Shown here: positions 6,799 to 14,890 of the stretch, piece after piece
How positions within the stretch are numbered: position 1 is the first letter of the stretch
Layout of the letters: every line of letters begins with the position of its first letter
Source of the DNA: Acidobacteriota bacterium
GTDB lineage: Bacteria > Acidobacteriota > Terriglobia > UBA7540
Length of the DNA: 16,396 nucleotides
Assembly (NCBI GenBank): GCA_003171295.1
Contig: PMYF01000035.1
Location: forward strand, 12,587 to 28,982
Direction: 5' to 3'
Position numbers and translations under genes: made by a program
Notes under the pieces: generated by a model
Seen by the model: the letters and a program-made list of their open reading frames with translations, nothing else
What the model was told of the DNA's origin: nothing
The model's database searches: none

Positions 6799-9700
6799 TC
6801 AAGCTCCGTTGATCAGAAATCCCGCTGGCAGCGGATAGCCGCCCGGAATGACGTTCGATCCCCCGCCAGCCGGGAGCGCCTGAATCGCTCCAATGAAGAC
6901 GTACCCGGTCAGCCCAATCTTGGCCTGTGAGGTTTCGCAGTAAGACGTCAGCGGACTGCCGCTGCCCGCGTCCCCCACATAGCCGGGATCATGTACCGTG
7001 ACATAGTAAGTCGTCGGCGCGCCGGGCGCGCTGATCGTGAAGCTGCGGCCCTGATAGCTCGCCGTGTTGCTCGGATAGCCTTCCGTCACGGCCGCCATCA
7101 CGATCGACGTTGGCGAGGGGTTGGTCAGAGCGCTGGCCGGTGTCTGCGTGTAGCTCAGGGCGTTCAAGTTTGCGGAGTTGCCGGAGCCGGTCGGCGTGTA
7201 ACTGTAGGCCGTCGCATCGCTCAAGGATTGCGCCCCTCCAGCGAAGATGTTGAAGGAAGGGAATTTGAAGTACAGGGTCTTCCCGATCCAGTTGGGATCG
7301 ATGGCGACTTTGAAGATTCCTTCCGGCGCGCCCAGGAAGGCGAAGCGTGAACCCAGCGGGTGGTCCACGCCTGCCGCTCCTGGGGCGCCGAAGACGGCTC
7401 GCCGCAGTTTGTTCGTGCCTCCACCAGTGGCCGCCAGAGTGTAGTTGTAAGCGCTGGTCAGCGTCCAGGCTGCATAGGTCATCAGCTCGTAGGGTGTGAG
7501 CGCCGTGCCTCCCGCGACATAACATGGGTAGGTGAAGTTGTCTTCGTCGCTCACGGCATAAGCCAGGAGCGCACCCAGCGATTCCGTTAGGTTTACCGGA
7601 AGATCGTTCGTCATGTCCGGATCGGCGGCAGCTGGCCAATCGAGCGTCGTAACGCCCGTCGTGGCGTTGCCCTGGGCCGTCCCGAGCAGGTTGTAGGATG
7701 CTCCCCCGTCCGTCGAAACATAGACTTGACAGCCGCCGTACTCGGCGCTGGGCGAAGAGATGACGCACCAGATTTGATTCTGGTTTGCGGACAGGCGGGC
7801 GACCGGCTCGAAGATAATCGGCGTGTTGACGCTACCGGCGCTGGCGTCTGTGGAAGGCGAATACGGGCTGGGTGGCGTGACGGTGATTGCCTGCGGCGCA
7901 TGGATGCCATAGATGAACGGTTCCGCTTCACAAACAAGCGCTGTCTGGTCGTTCTGCTCGGCCTTCGTCAACCGAACCGGTATCAGGTTGATGTTCATGA
8001 GCGGGTCGGTGATCGTGACCAGATCCATCGCTTCGAGCAATTGCCAGCGGGCGTTGAGCGTGAACTTGAACAGGACATTTTCCACGTAACCCTGGCGCCG
8101 CACAGCGATGCGCAGCAGGCTTCGAGCCACGGCGACATCCTGCACAGCGTTGTTCACCACGGGGTCAGCCTTGCGCACACCGTAAAGCGCGATGCCGGCG
8201 GCGTCCGGTTCCGCCGTCGTGACCTGCCCATAGTCCGAGCTGCGGTTGATGTGCTGCATCTGCATGACCGTGTTGACGTCGGTTCGCGCCGCGCGCACCA
8301 CAGTGATTGGAGTTTCGCTGCTGGCGGCAACGAAGTCTCCGTTCTCCGTGCTCAGATTCGCGACCGGCCCCGGCGCGGTGGGCGAGTAATAAATCCCTCC
8401 ATTGGCCGCCGCCGAAACTTCGCTGCGCGGGATGAGCTTGAGTTTGAATCCTGACCAGACCGGAGCACAGTTCGCCGCCACGCAGAGCATGTCGATCCAG
8501 TCTCGGGCCGATTGCTGAGAATCCATGGTGAGCGATCCCCATAGTCCCCCGGCCCGGCATTGCTGGCGCGTCAGATCGAGCATCGTGCGGTCGATGATGT
8601 CCGGTAGGGCCTTCGCATAGGTCGGCGGAACTGTGGCCTTGAACGCGATCAAAATCAGCATCGAGTGGGAATCTGCCATGGCGCTCGGCCATTGAAAGCC
8701 ATAGGTTCCGGGCGTCGTTACGGTCCTCTGCTGCACCATGGGACAGGCATAGCCTGACGTGTATTGCTGGTCGCTGATGTGGGAAATCACAGGCCATAGG
8801 CTGGGATTGAGAATCGCAGGCGATGACTGGAGAGACACCGCGAAGATCAGGTCCGCCTTTCCAGGATCGTTCGTCGTGGTCAAGGACACCGCAGGCTGCA
8901 CCCCGCTTGCTGACGCCACGGCATCAAACGTGTCCACCCCGGCTATCTCCATGAGCGCGGTCCATGAAACCCCTTTCCCTCCCCCACCGATTATGGGATC
9001 TATCGTTACGCTGTTTATTCCAGGCAGGCAGTTTTCACAGTACCATACGGACAGCGATCCCATGTCCGTTCCGGCAGGAGCGAGGTTTGCCGCCAGAGTC
9101 CATCCGGTATTGCCCAGCGAGTCTGCGACGCTGGTCACGTTTCCCGTGTAGCAGTTTCCAACGAGCAGGAGCAGGTTTCCGGCCGTGTTGGGCTGATCGA
9201 AAGCGTAAGTTTTTGCGGCCAGATTCCGGCCGTCCAATACCAGCTTCTTTTGAATGGCGCCCGGGAAGTTGTAGCAGTTGACGCCGCGCTGCACGGGCGA
9301 GACTCCGGTAGCGCCGCCGATGGCCGCCTGGCTCTGCCCGGACTTCATGATGTCCGAGATCATGTCCACGAAGTCACCATCGCCGGACGGATACACTCCC
9401 CACTTTCCAAGCACCTCGGCTTTCAGTGATGGAATCGCGCCGGAAGATCCGAGGTCGAGGTTCGGCGAGCCTGCACCCGCATACCAAGGATATTGAATCT
9501 GCTCGCTGGAATAGCCCGCGTATTCATCTCCTGAGCCCAGGATATTTTCAAACGATAGGCGCAGCGCTGCTGCGGGCAACTGATAACGTGTCGTGGAATT
9601 GGTGCGGGCGTAATACACCCGCATCCCCCCGATCCCAGGGATGCCAGCGGTGTAGAGTCCCGGATCGACATAGAACGTGTTGCCGTAGCTGGGCTGCCAG

Positions 9701-10227
9701 CGATAGACGAAAGGCCAGCAGCGGTATCCCATGCCATCCACAGGGTCCGGCCCCGCCTGCAACTCGTTCCACATGGGCACCCAAAGATAAGCATCGGGAG
9801 AAATGTTGGGGGATCCCCCGTAGTCATTGAATGAGATGGACCCATAGATTCTGGCCGTGACAGCGATCACCGCCACGAAATTCGCATCCGCGATGGTGTA
9901 GGAGGCAGGAGGATAACCGCCATAATCCTCTTCGACGAAATCCAGTCCGTACCTCGTGGAATTCGACCAGACCTGCAGCATGTCCATGATCGGGTTGTGG
10001 CCCAGCAGCAAGTTGATGGCCTCGACGTAATCAGGCTGCCCGCCCTTTTTCGATGCTTTGCCTTTCTTTCCGCTGCCACCCTGCCGCAGGTTATTCGCCC
10101 AAATGGCCAGGAACGGTGAGCGTGTCATGCCGTAGATGACGGGGATGGTCATCCCATAGGTCGATGCCTGAAGCATCGTGCCAAGGGCCGTGGGCCGCGT
10201 ACCGGATTGGTTCTTGCCGCCGAACAT
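6799..10227 (-). CDS. Tail tip / host specificity protein (GTA gene 15 type)
   Basis: This is a 1142-residue protein. ATG 10227 is chosen because GGAG lies 8 bases upstream and the NlpC/P60 stop is one base before it. Residues 1-60 contain a Gly/Lys-rich linker (GGSGKKGKASKKGG). Regions before and after the insert, notably LPDIIDRTMLDLTRQQCRAG, SARDWIDMLCVAANCAPVWS and FKLKLIPRSE, match the core of phage tip proteins of the Phage-tail_3 kind: a Cys-containing turn, DW, then WsG and LKLIP. Residues of about 325-531 interrupt that core with a beta-sandwich-like domain (DSLGNTGW, VWYCENC, ALMEIAGVD, TTTNDPGKADLIF) also recognisable in the fibre gene. The stretch near residues 850-950 has a fibronectin-like character (QVYVSTDGGASYNLLG). 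The remaining C-terminus is Gly/Ala/Ser/Thr-rich and probably variable. The protein likely closes the tube and contacts the host. Confidence 0.85.
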   Translation of the reverse strand: MFGGKNQSGTRPTALGTMLQASTYGMTIPVIYGMTRSPFLAIWANNLRQGGSGKKGKASKKGGQPDYVEAINLLLGHNPIMDMLQVWSNSTRYGLDFVEEDYGGYPPASYTIADANFVAVIAVTARIYGSISFNDYGGSPNISPDAYLWVPMWNELQAGPDPVDGMGYRCWPFVYRWQPSYGNTFYVDPGLYTAGIPGIGGMRVYYARTNSTTRYQLPAAALRLSFENILGSGDEYAGYSSEQIQYPWYAGAGSPNLDLGSSGAIPSLKAEVLGKWGVYPSGDGDFVDMISDIMKSGQSQAAIGGATGVSPVQRGVNCYNFPGAIQKKLVLDGRNLAAKTYAFDQPNTAGNLLLLVGNCYTGNVTSVADSLGNTGWTLAANLAPAGTDMGSLSVWYCENCLPGINSVTIDPIIGGGGKGVSWTALMEIAGVDTFDAVASASGVQPAVSLTTTNDPGKADLIFAVSLQSSPAILNPSLWPVISHISDQQYTSGYACPMVQQRTVTTPGTYGFQWPSAMADSHSMLILIAFKATVPPTYAKALPDIIDRTMLDLTRQQCRAGGLWGSLTMDSQQSARDWIDMLCVAANCAPVWSGFKLKLIPRSEVSAAANGGIYYSPTAPGPVANLSTENGDFVAASSETPITVVRAARTDVNTVMQMQHINRSSDYGQVTTAEPDAAGIALYGVRKADPVVNNAVQDVAVARSLLRIAVRRQGYVENVLFKFTLNARWQLLEAMDLVTITDPLMNINLIPVRLTKAEQNDQTALVCEAEPFIYGIHAPQAITVTPPSPYSPSTDASAGSVNTPIIFEPVARLSANQNQIWCVISSPSAEYGGCQVYVSTDGGASYNLLGTAQGNATTGVTTLDWPAAADPDMTNDLPVNLTESLGALLAYAVSDEDNFTYPCYVAGGTALTPYELMTYAAWTLTSAYNYTLAATGGGTNKLRRAVFGAPGAAGVDHPLGSRFAFLGAPEGIFKVAIDPNWIGKTLYFKFPSFNIFAGGAQSLSDATAYSYTPTGSGNSANLNALSYTQTPASALTNPSPTSIVMAAVTEGYPSNTASYQGRSFTISAPGAPTTYYVTVHDPGYVGDAGSGSPLTSYCETSQAKIGLTGYVFIGAIQALPAGGGSNVIPGGYPLPAGFLINGA
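8635..9255 (-). other. Inserted beta-sandwich module in the tail-tip protein
   Basis: Residues of about 325-531 of the tip protein form a self-contained unit with the series GNLLLLV, DSLGN, VWYCENC, G-I-N-S-V, ME-IAGV, V-LTTTN and LIFAVSL. The same landmarks occur in the same order in the fibre protein at 5619-6236. Core tip motifs continue on either side, which supports an insertion. Boundaries are approximate. Confidence 0.55.
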
Positions 10228-10228
10228 C

Positions 10229-10678
10229 TCAATCGCTCCAGGGGGTGAAAATCGCCATTTCCGTGTGCGCCAGCGCCGCATGCAGCACGAGGTTGACCTC
10301 GGCCACACTGCGGTCAAAGGCATGGATTCCGTGCGGCCAAGCCGTCACGATCGCGCCGTGATTGTAAATCCGGCTCCGCACCACCTTGAACAGAACAAGG
10401 TCGCCAGGCCGGGCTTCAGGCGTCCCACGGCAGATCGTCTCGGCCACCTGCCGGGCGTGCTTCAAGAGCGCATACTTGTAGCGCTCTTCCGTGGCATGAT
10501 GAAACCAGTCGTGGGAATACACCGCCAAAGATTCCCGCTCAGACGCGCCAATTTCAATTAGATACTCGGCGAGCAGCGTCGCACAGTCTATCCCGGCTCC
10601 CTTGAGCCGCCCACCCAAGACGTAAGGCGTTCCGATCCATGTTCGCGCCACGGCAACGGCTTGTTCTCGCGTCATCAT
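10229..10678 (-). CDS. NlpC/P60 family tail peptidase (GTA gene 14 type)
   Basis: This 149-residue cysteine peptidase is carried in the tail and probably cleaves peptide stems of peptidoglycan during DNA entry. The nucleophile is Cys32 in GIDCATLLAEY and the general base is His107 in YNHGAIVTAW. His119 in GIHAF is placed to be the third catalytic residue. Length and motif spacing agree with the family, and there is no signal peptide, as expected for a virion part. Two ATGs stand side by side (10678 and 10675) just after the DUF2163 stop; GGAGG is 12 bases upstream, so the exact start is uncertain by one codon. Upstream in-frame sequence is Arg-rich and belongs to the DUF2163 gene. Because of its tail-operon location it is not the lysis endolysin. 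Confidence 0.88.
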   Translation of the reverse strand: MMTREQAVAVARTWIGTPYVLGGRLKGAGIDCATLLAEYLIEIGASERESLAVYSHDWFHHATEERYKYALLKHARQVAETICRGTPEARPGDLVLFKVVRSRIYNHGAIVTAWPHGIHAFDRSVAEVNLVLHAALAHTEMAIFTPWSD

Positions 10679-10679
10679 C

Positions 10680-11591
10680 TCAGACAGCCGCCTCCGGCGC
10701 CGGAACAAATGGGAACCCGTAGTAATCACCATCGGCCTGATCAATCGGACTTTGCCCGCTCACATAGAACTTGTCTCCGATCGTCGGCACCCAGGGCATC
10801 GGGGAGAAGATTTGAAAACGATTGTACTGGTGCCCACCGTTCGTGTAGTTCGAGTTCTTCGCGACGACGCTGAAGAGCCCGGCCAGGGTAGAGTCGCCGG
10901 CGAAGACGATGTAGCCGTCATCGAAAACATCGTCTGTGAAGATTTGGGTGGGCGTGCTCGTGCAGTCGGCGTTGATGACGGTCGTTGAACTGGTATCGGC
11001 GACGATGAACTGCGGAATCGAAGAGAAGCCCGCAGGCGGGGTTCCTCCGATGTAGCTGGCCAGCGAGTTGCTGATTTCGATGACTCCCGGGGGCACCTTC
11101 TCATCCAGCACATAGAGGTAGCTCTGCACGTTGAACTTGATCTCGCCGCGTGTGGGCTGCGTCGTGCCGATCACTCCCCCGAACAATTCATACGCTCCCC
11201 AGGTGTTGGCGTCCCCGGGCGTGGGCATGAGACAGCGCCACAGGCGGAAGCGCCGGTTGTCGTAAAAACCCAGGCGGGCCAGTTCGTAGGGGCTGGTCGT
11301 GGGAATCGAAGATGTGAAGGTTTGGTTCGTCGGGGCCCAGGAGATGTCGAGTTGCTTGGAATCCAACCCGATGTCGCTCGCGATGGATCCGCGCTTGATG
11401 ACGGCTGGCAGGAACGTTCCCCACAGGGACCACAAGAGCGGCGATTCCCAATTGCAGAGCCAGAGCGCTTGCGGATCATCGGCCTCACCGATGAGGTAGA
11501 GGTCGGCTTGCCAAAGGTTGTTGCTGGCCTTAAGCGCGGTGAGAACCGTGGCGGTTGTGTCCGTTCCATTGCCGCTGAGAACTTTTCGCAT
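10680..11591 (-). CDS. Baseplate hub protein, DUF2163 / phage BR0599 family
   Basis: This is a 303-residue protein. The ATG at 11591 overlaps the previous stop by one base; a longer in-frame extension upstream is out-of-frame sequence of the DUF2460 gene and reads as Arg-rich nonsense. Early residues (NLWQADLYLIGEADDPQALW) and the segment LDISWAPTNQTF fit a DUF2163 N-terminal domain. The C-terminus ends in DYYGFPFVPAPEAAV, which resembles the aromatic, Pro/Gly-rich end characteristic of the BR0599 domain. In the Rhodobacter gene transfer agent the equivalent (gene 13) is a hub subunit between the distal tail ring and the tip. Two neighbours, DUF2460 before and NlpC/P60 after, occur in the same order there. 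No enzymatic role is expected. Confidence 0.78.
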   Translation of the reverse strand: MRKVLSGNGTDTTATVLTALKASNNLWQADLYLIGEADDPQALWLCNWESPLLWSLWGTFLPAVIKRGSIASDIGLDSKQLDISWAPTNQTFTSSIPTTSPYELARLGFYDNRRFRLWRCLMPTPGDANTWGAYELFGGVIGTTQPTRGEIKFNVQSYLYVLDEKVPPGVIEISNSLASYIGGTPPAGFSSIPQFIVADTSSTTVINADCTSTPTQIFTDDVFDDGYIVFAGDSTLAGLFSVVAKNSNYTNGGHQYNRFQIFSPMPWVPTIGDKFYVSGQSPIDQADGDYYGFPFVPAPEAAV

Positions 11592-12532
11592 CAGACGCTC
11601 GCCGGCCGGTCGGAGACGAGCGTAATCGACCCGGCGCCGCCCGTCCCTTCCGATCCGCCAATGGTCCAAAGATCGCTCACGAACTTCTCGAAGTCGATGG
11701 CGTCCGTCTCGAAGCGCACGCGGAAATAAAACTTGAACGAGGCCGTGACGGGCGCGGTCGGAACATAGCCCGTAGTCCATGCGATGTAGAGCCCCATGTA
11801 GGATGCTCCCGGAATGGCAAGCCCGGGCGTGCTTGACAGTGCCCCGGCATCGGTTCCTGTAAGCACGGCTCCGTTTCCGTAGAGCGTGAGCGATCCGTTC
11901 AGGTCGGTAACATCCTCAGCAAACCCTCCCAGGTTGCGTTGCAGGGGTGAATACCACAGGCCAGTCGATGTGTCCTGAACGAGCGGCAGTTGAGCGAAGA
12001 GATTGGGCACCGCTGTGTACCCGGAGCCCTGGTCGTCCCAGCGCAGTTGCGGAGAACTGGGACCTTCCGACACATGACTCCCGGCCGTGGAGAACGCTGG
12101 CGCGCTGCTGCCGGAGATGCCAGCCACGGTCGCCTTTTGCCAGTGACCCGCCACGAGCAGGCCCGCGCTCACCGGGTAATAGGTACTCGCTTTCCAGCCC
12201 GCCGTCGTGACCCCGGGCCCGACTGAATCATCGTCCGGATCGTCGAACAGGAAAGGGGTCTGCTGGCCAAACTTGTCCATGAAGAAGCCCATGAGGGCTT
12301 GCAGGTCCGTCCAGGGCGCGTTTCCGTTGACGATGTTGGCCGGGTCATTGAACAACACTTCATAGAGCAGCGTCCACCGCCAGGAGGGATTCCGCGTCTG
12401 CCCGATGCGGGTGCAGTAGAAGTTCGGAGCATCCTGCACGATGGTATTGAACAGCGGGCGCTTGATCACCGTGAAGGTCAGGCCGCGGATCGCGCTTGAT
12501 GCTGAACTCGCAGGATATATTTGCATCGTCAT
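11591..12532 (-). CDS. Distal tail protein, DUF2460-like (GTA gene 12 type)
   Basis: This 313-residue protein starts in an ATGA overlap with the tape measure stop. It probably forms a ring at the end of the tail tube. The N-terminus (YPASSASSAIRGLTFTVIKR) and C-terminal segment near residues 268-292 (FYFRVRFETDAIDFEKFVSD) match the layout of DUF2460 proteins, whose members open the distal tail operon of gene transfer agents and related siphophages. Residues of about 110-170 look like an insertion not typical of the core: GWKASTYYPVSAG, then ATVAGISGSSAPAF and a WDDQGSG end. This resembles a small Trp- and Gly-rich module found in many phage virion proteins and suspected of binding surfaces or sugars. 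It is followed directly by the DUF2163 gene with a one-base TGATG overlap. The family call rests on synteny and short motifs. Confidence 0.72.
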   Translation of the reverse strand: MTMQIYPASSASSAIRGLTFTVIKRPLFNTIVQDAPNFYCTRIGQTRNPSWRWTLLYEVLFNDPANIVNGNAPWTDLQALMGFFMDKFGQQTPFLFDDPDDDSVGPGVTTAGWKASTYYPVSAGLLVAGHWQKATVAGISGSSAPAFSTAGSHVSEGPSSPQLRWDDQGSGYTAVPNLFAQLPLVQDTSTGLWYSPLQRNLGGFAEDVTDLNGSLTLYGNGAVLTGTDAGALSSTPGLAIPGASYMGLYIAWTTGYVPTAPVTASFKFYFRVRFETDAIDFEKFVSDLWTIGGSEGTGGAGSITLVSDRPASV

Positions 12533-14889
12533 CCAGCCAACTCTCCGCGCCGCTGCGCCTGCCGGATCATGGGAACCATCTCGGTGCGCAAGACCTCTCT
12601 CGCATCCGGCCCGTTATGATGGAGGTTGAACGTGTTGTGATGATGAATCGTTCGCCCCCCGCCAAGCCCTCCTCCGGTAGCCATCGAGCGGAAGGCTGTA
12701 GAGACTTCCGGAGGCATCGCAATCTCACCTTGATGAAGCATGGCAAGGCCGGTCTTCTGCGCAAGGCCGCCTTCATCGAATGATCCATAAGACATCGTTT
12801 GCGCCATGGCTGCGGCGGCCGTCACTGGCGCAAGGGCCAGGTTCTCAGGGAACGGGACAGATTCCATGACCGATGCGTAACCTCCCGCCGCTGCCCGTCC
12901 TGCATCGGTCGTAACATCCGCCGTGGCGAACAATTTCTTGGTCATGTAACCCAGGAGGTATTGCTCCGCCTCTTTCAAGAAGTACGTGATCAGGGCGGTC
13001 GTCATTTCATCCGCGATGCTGACGACCATCTGGCCGAAACTTTCATGCATGGTGATCCATGACGTGATGTTGTGGTTTACCATGCCTGTGATCGCAGTGT
13101 ACGTTTTGGTGAAGTTTTGCTCGACTTGAGCGTTCACCTTTTGGGACTTCGCGGCGCGGTCCTGGTCAAGCGCTTCCATGCGCGCCACCACGTGCATGTA
13201 ATCCGTGGTCCCCACCCCATAGATCCGCGCCGCATCCGCCAATTCCAACTCCAGCAACCTGTGCTGCTCGGCGTACCATTTGTTGATCGTGGCGTTTTCA
13301 TCTGCGGCCCACGTCTTCAACGTCTCTTGATGCGTGCGCAGGCGCTCCGTGTTTGCCGCCGCTTCTGCTCGTAGCGTGTGGCTGGCAATCATCTCGGCGA
13401 AGGAAACACGCTCTTCATCCGCTCGCATGATCTCTTCGTCGCCCCGGCGCTGCGCCTCGGCGGACTCGGCAGCCGCTTTCATCTGCCTTTCGAACCCAAG
13501 CGCGATGGCCTTATCCACCGCGTCCGACTCTTCTATCAAGTGTTTGGACCCTTCCGCGCTGATGGAGTCCAGTTTGGTTTGATGCTTGATGGCCAACGCT
13601 TCAATCTCGCCGTTGATCGTCGCCGCTTCCGGCGCGCCACTCTTACCCTGCAGCGCCGCCTCTTGAACTGCCAGTTCCTTCTTGCGGTTAAGCGCGGCGA
13701 GGGCCACGGCATACATCTCATCCTCGGCCGTGCGCTCGGCGGCGATCATCTGCGGCCACTTGCCCTTGTCGATCGCCACAGCTTCTCGGGCCAGATTAAG
13801 TTGCTGCGCGATGATCGCGTCGGCCACGTTCTTGTGGGTATCAACTTCGGCCTTCGCTGCTGCGTTCCCCTCTGTGCCGGTTTCGATCCCCTGTTTTAGT
13901 GTGGCCGCTTGACGCTTTGTTTCGTACAGCTCGCGCACCACACGCAGCGCTTCTTTATCGCTGTTTGTTTCCCTCGCGACCCGCTCGAGCTCGGCTGCCT
14001 CTTCCAGTCCAAGCAACTGAAGTTCAACTTGAGTTTTCTTGTAGCTGCTGGCTCCGATTTCCCCCAGGCGGATATAGGCTTCCTCATTTTTGAGCAGGGC
14101 AGCTTGCTGCGCTTCGGTCAACTTGGTTTCTGTCGCCCGCAGTTCAATGCCATCCTTAGCTGCCTTTGCCGAGGCGTTCGCCACTCCCTTCACATCGCTC
14201 TGATAGGCTTTGTACATGCTAATTGCAATGCCGAAGCCAGGGATGAGATTCCACCAGGATCGGTCCGCGTCCAGGGCCGCCTTTTCGTAAAGCTTCATCG
14301 AATCAACGCCGGTCGTGGCAGCAATCTTGTTGATGTCGGCAAGATTCTGCTGCGCTTGATACAAACTCTTGGCGTGGGTCAGCGCCTCATCCGAACCTTT
14401 GACAGCCTCTTTGAAAGCTTCTTTTTGTGCTTCCCCATAGCCCATGATCGAATCGGTCATCTTACTGATGGCGTCTGGAACCTTGCCCAAGAACTCGATC
14501 AACCCGATGATCGCGATCGGTGCGAAGGCCGCCGCCATGATCCCGCCAACCGGCCCGACGTGGGCCAGGAAGGAACTCACGAAGCGCGGCAGATGGACGC
14601 CCATTTCCTCGCCCATGCCCCGCATCGCTTCGGTGGCTCCCCTTGCTGAACTGTGGGCGCGCCCCATGGCCGGTGGAATCAGATCAACCGCTGGGGGAAT
14701 CCGGACGATTTCTGGAATGGAAGCTGCGAAGCTCCTGCCGAACTCCATGGACGCCTGAGCAGGTCCGGCAAACGACATGGTCATCTGCTCGCAGACGCCT
14801 TCAGTTTTTGCAGCAAGGGTGTCTAAGCCGGGAAGGATTTGCCCCAGGTTGATGACTGCGCCGACTTCAAGGATGTCGTTTGTTGCCAT
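12529..14889 (-). CDS. Tape measure protein
   Basis: This 786-residue protein sits between the chaperone and the distal tail genes. It fills the tail tube lumen and sets tail length. A hydrophobic segment at about residues 112-136 (GPVGGIMAAAFAPIAIIGLI) is typical of tape measure proteins and may insert into the host membrane at DNA ejection. Residues of roughly 200-570 are charged, Ala/Glu/Lys-rich and predicted-helical, with long coiled-coil-like stretches. A second hydrophobic patch follows (TTALITYFLKEAEQYLLGYM). The C-terminus has Gly-rich and His/Asn-rich sequence (GGGLGGG, HHHNTFNLHHNG). At the usual rule of about 1.5 angstrom per residue the tail would be near 120 nm. No peptidase or lysozyme domain is evident. 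The ATG follows the gpGT stop by one base with only a weak Shine-Dalgarno, so coupling is likely; the TGA overlaps the next ATG. Confidence 0.9.
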   Translation of the reverse strand: MATNDILEVGAVINLGQILPGLDTLAAKTEGVCEQMTMSFAGPAQASMEFGRSFAASIPEIVRIPPAVDLIPPAMGRAHSSARGATEAMRGMGEEMGVHLPRFVSSFLAHVGPVGGIMAAAFAPIAIIGLIEFLGKVPDAISKMTDSIMGYGEAQKEAFKEAVKGSDEALTHAKSLYQAQQNLADINKIAATTGVDSMKLYEKAALDADRSWWNLIPGFGIAISMYKAYQSDVKGVANASAKAAKDGIELRATETKLTEAQQAALLKNEEAYIRLGEIGASSYKKTQVELQLLGLEEAAELERVARETNSDKEALRVVRELYETKRQAATLKQGIETGTEGNAAAKAEVDTHKNVADAIIAQQLNLAREAVAIDKGKWPQMIAAERTAEDEMYAVALAALNRKKELAVQEAALQGKSGAPEAATINGEIEALAIKHQTKLDSISAEGSKHLIEESDAVDKAIALGFERQMKAAAESAEAQRRGDEEIMRADEERVSFAEMIASHTLRAEAAANTERLRTHQETLKTWAADENATINKWYAEQHRLLELELADAARIYGVGTTDYMHVVARMEALDQDRAAKSQKVNAQVEQNFTKTYTAITGMVNHNITSWITMHESFGQMVVSIADEMTTALITYFLKEAEQYLLGYMTKKLFATADVTTDAGRAAAGGYASVMESVPFPENLALAPVTAAAAMAQTMSYGSFDEGGLAQKTGLAMLHQGEIAMPPEVSTAFRSMATGGGLGGGRTIHHHNTFNLHHNGPDAREVLRTEMVPMIRQAQRRGELAG

Positions 14890-14890
14890 T

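Noticed and set aside
13909..14649. A 246-codon plus-strand frame within the tape measure gene
   Set aside because: It mirrors the helical codons of the tape measure protein and has no recognisable motif; all neighbours are on the minus strand.
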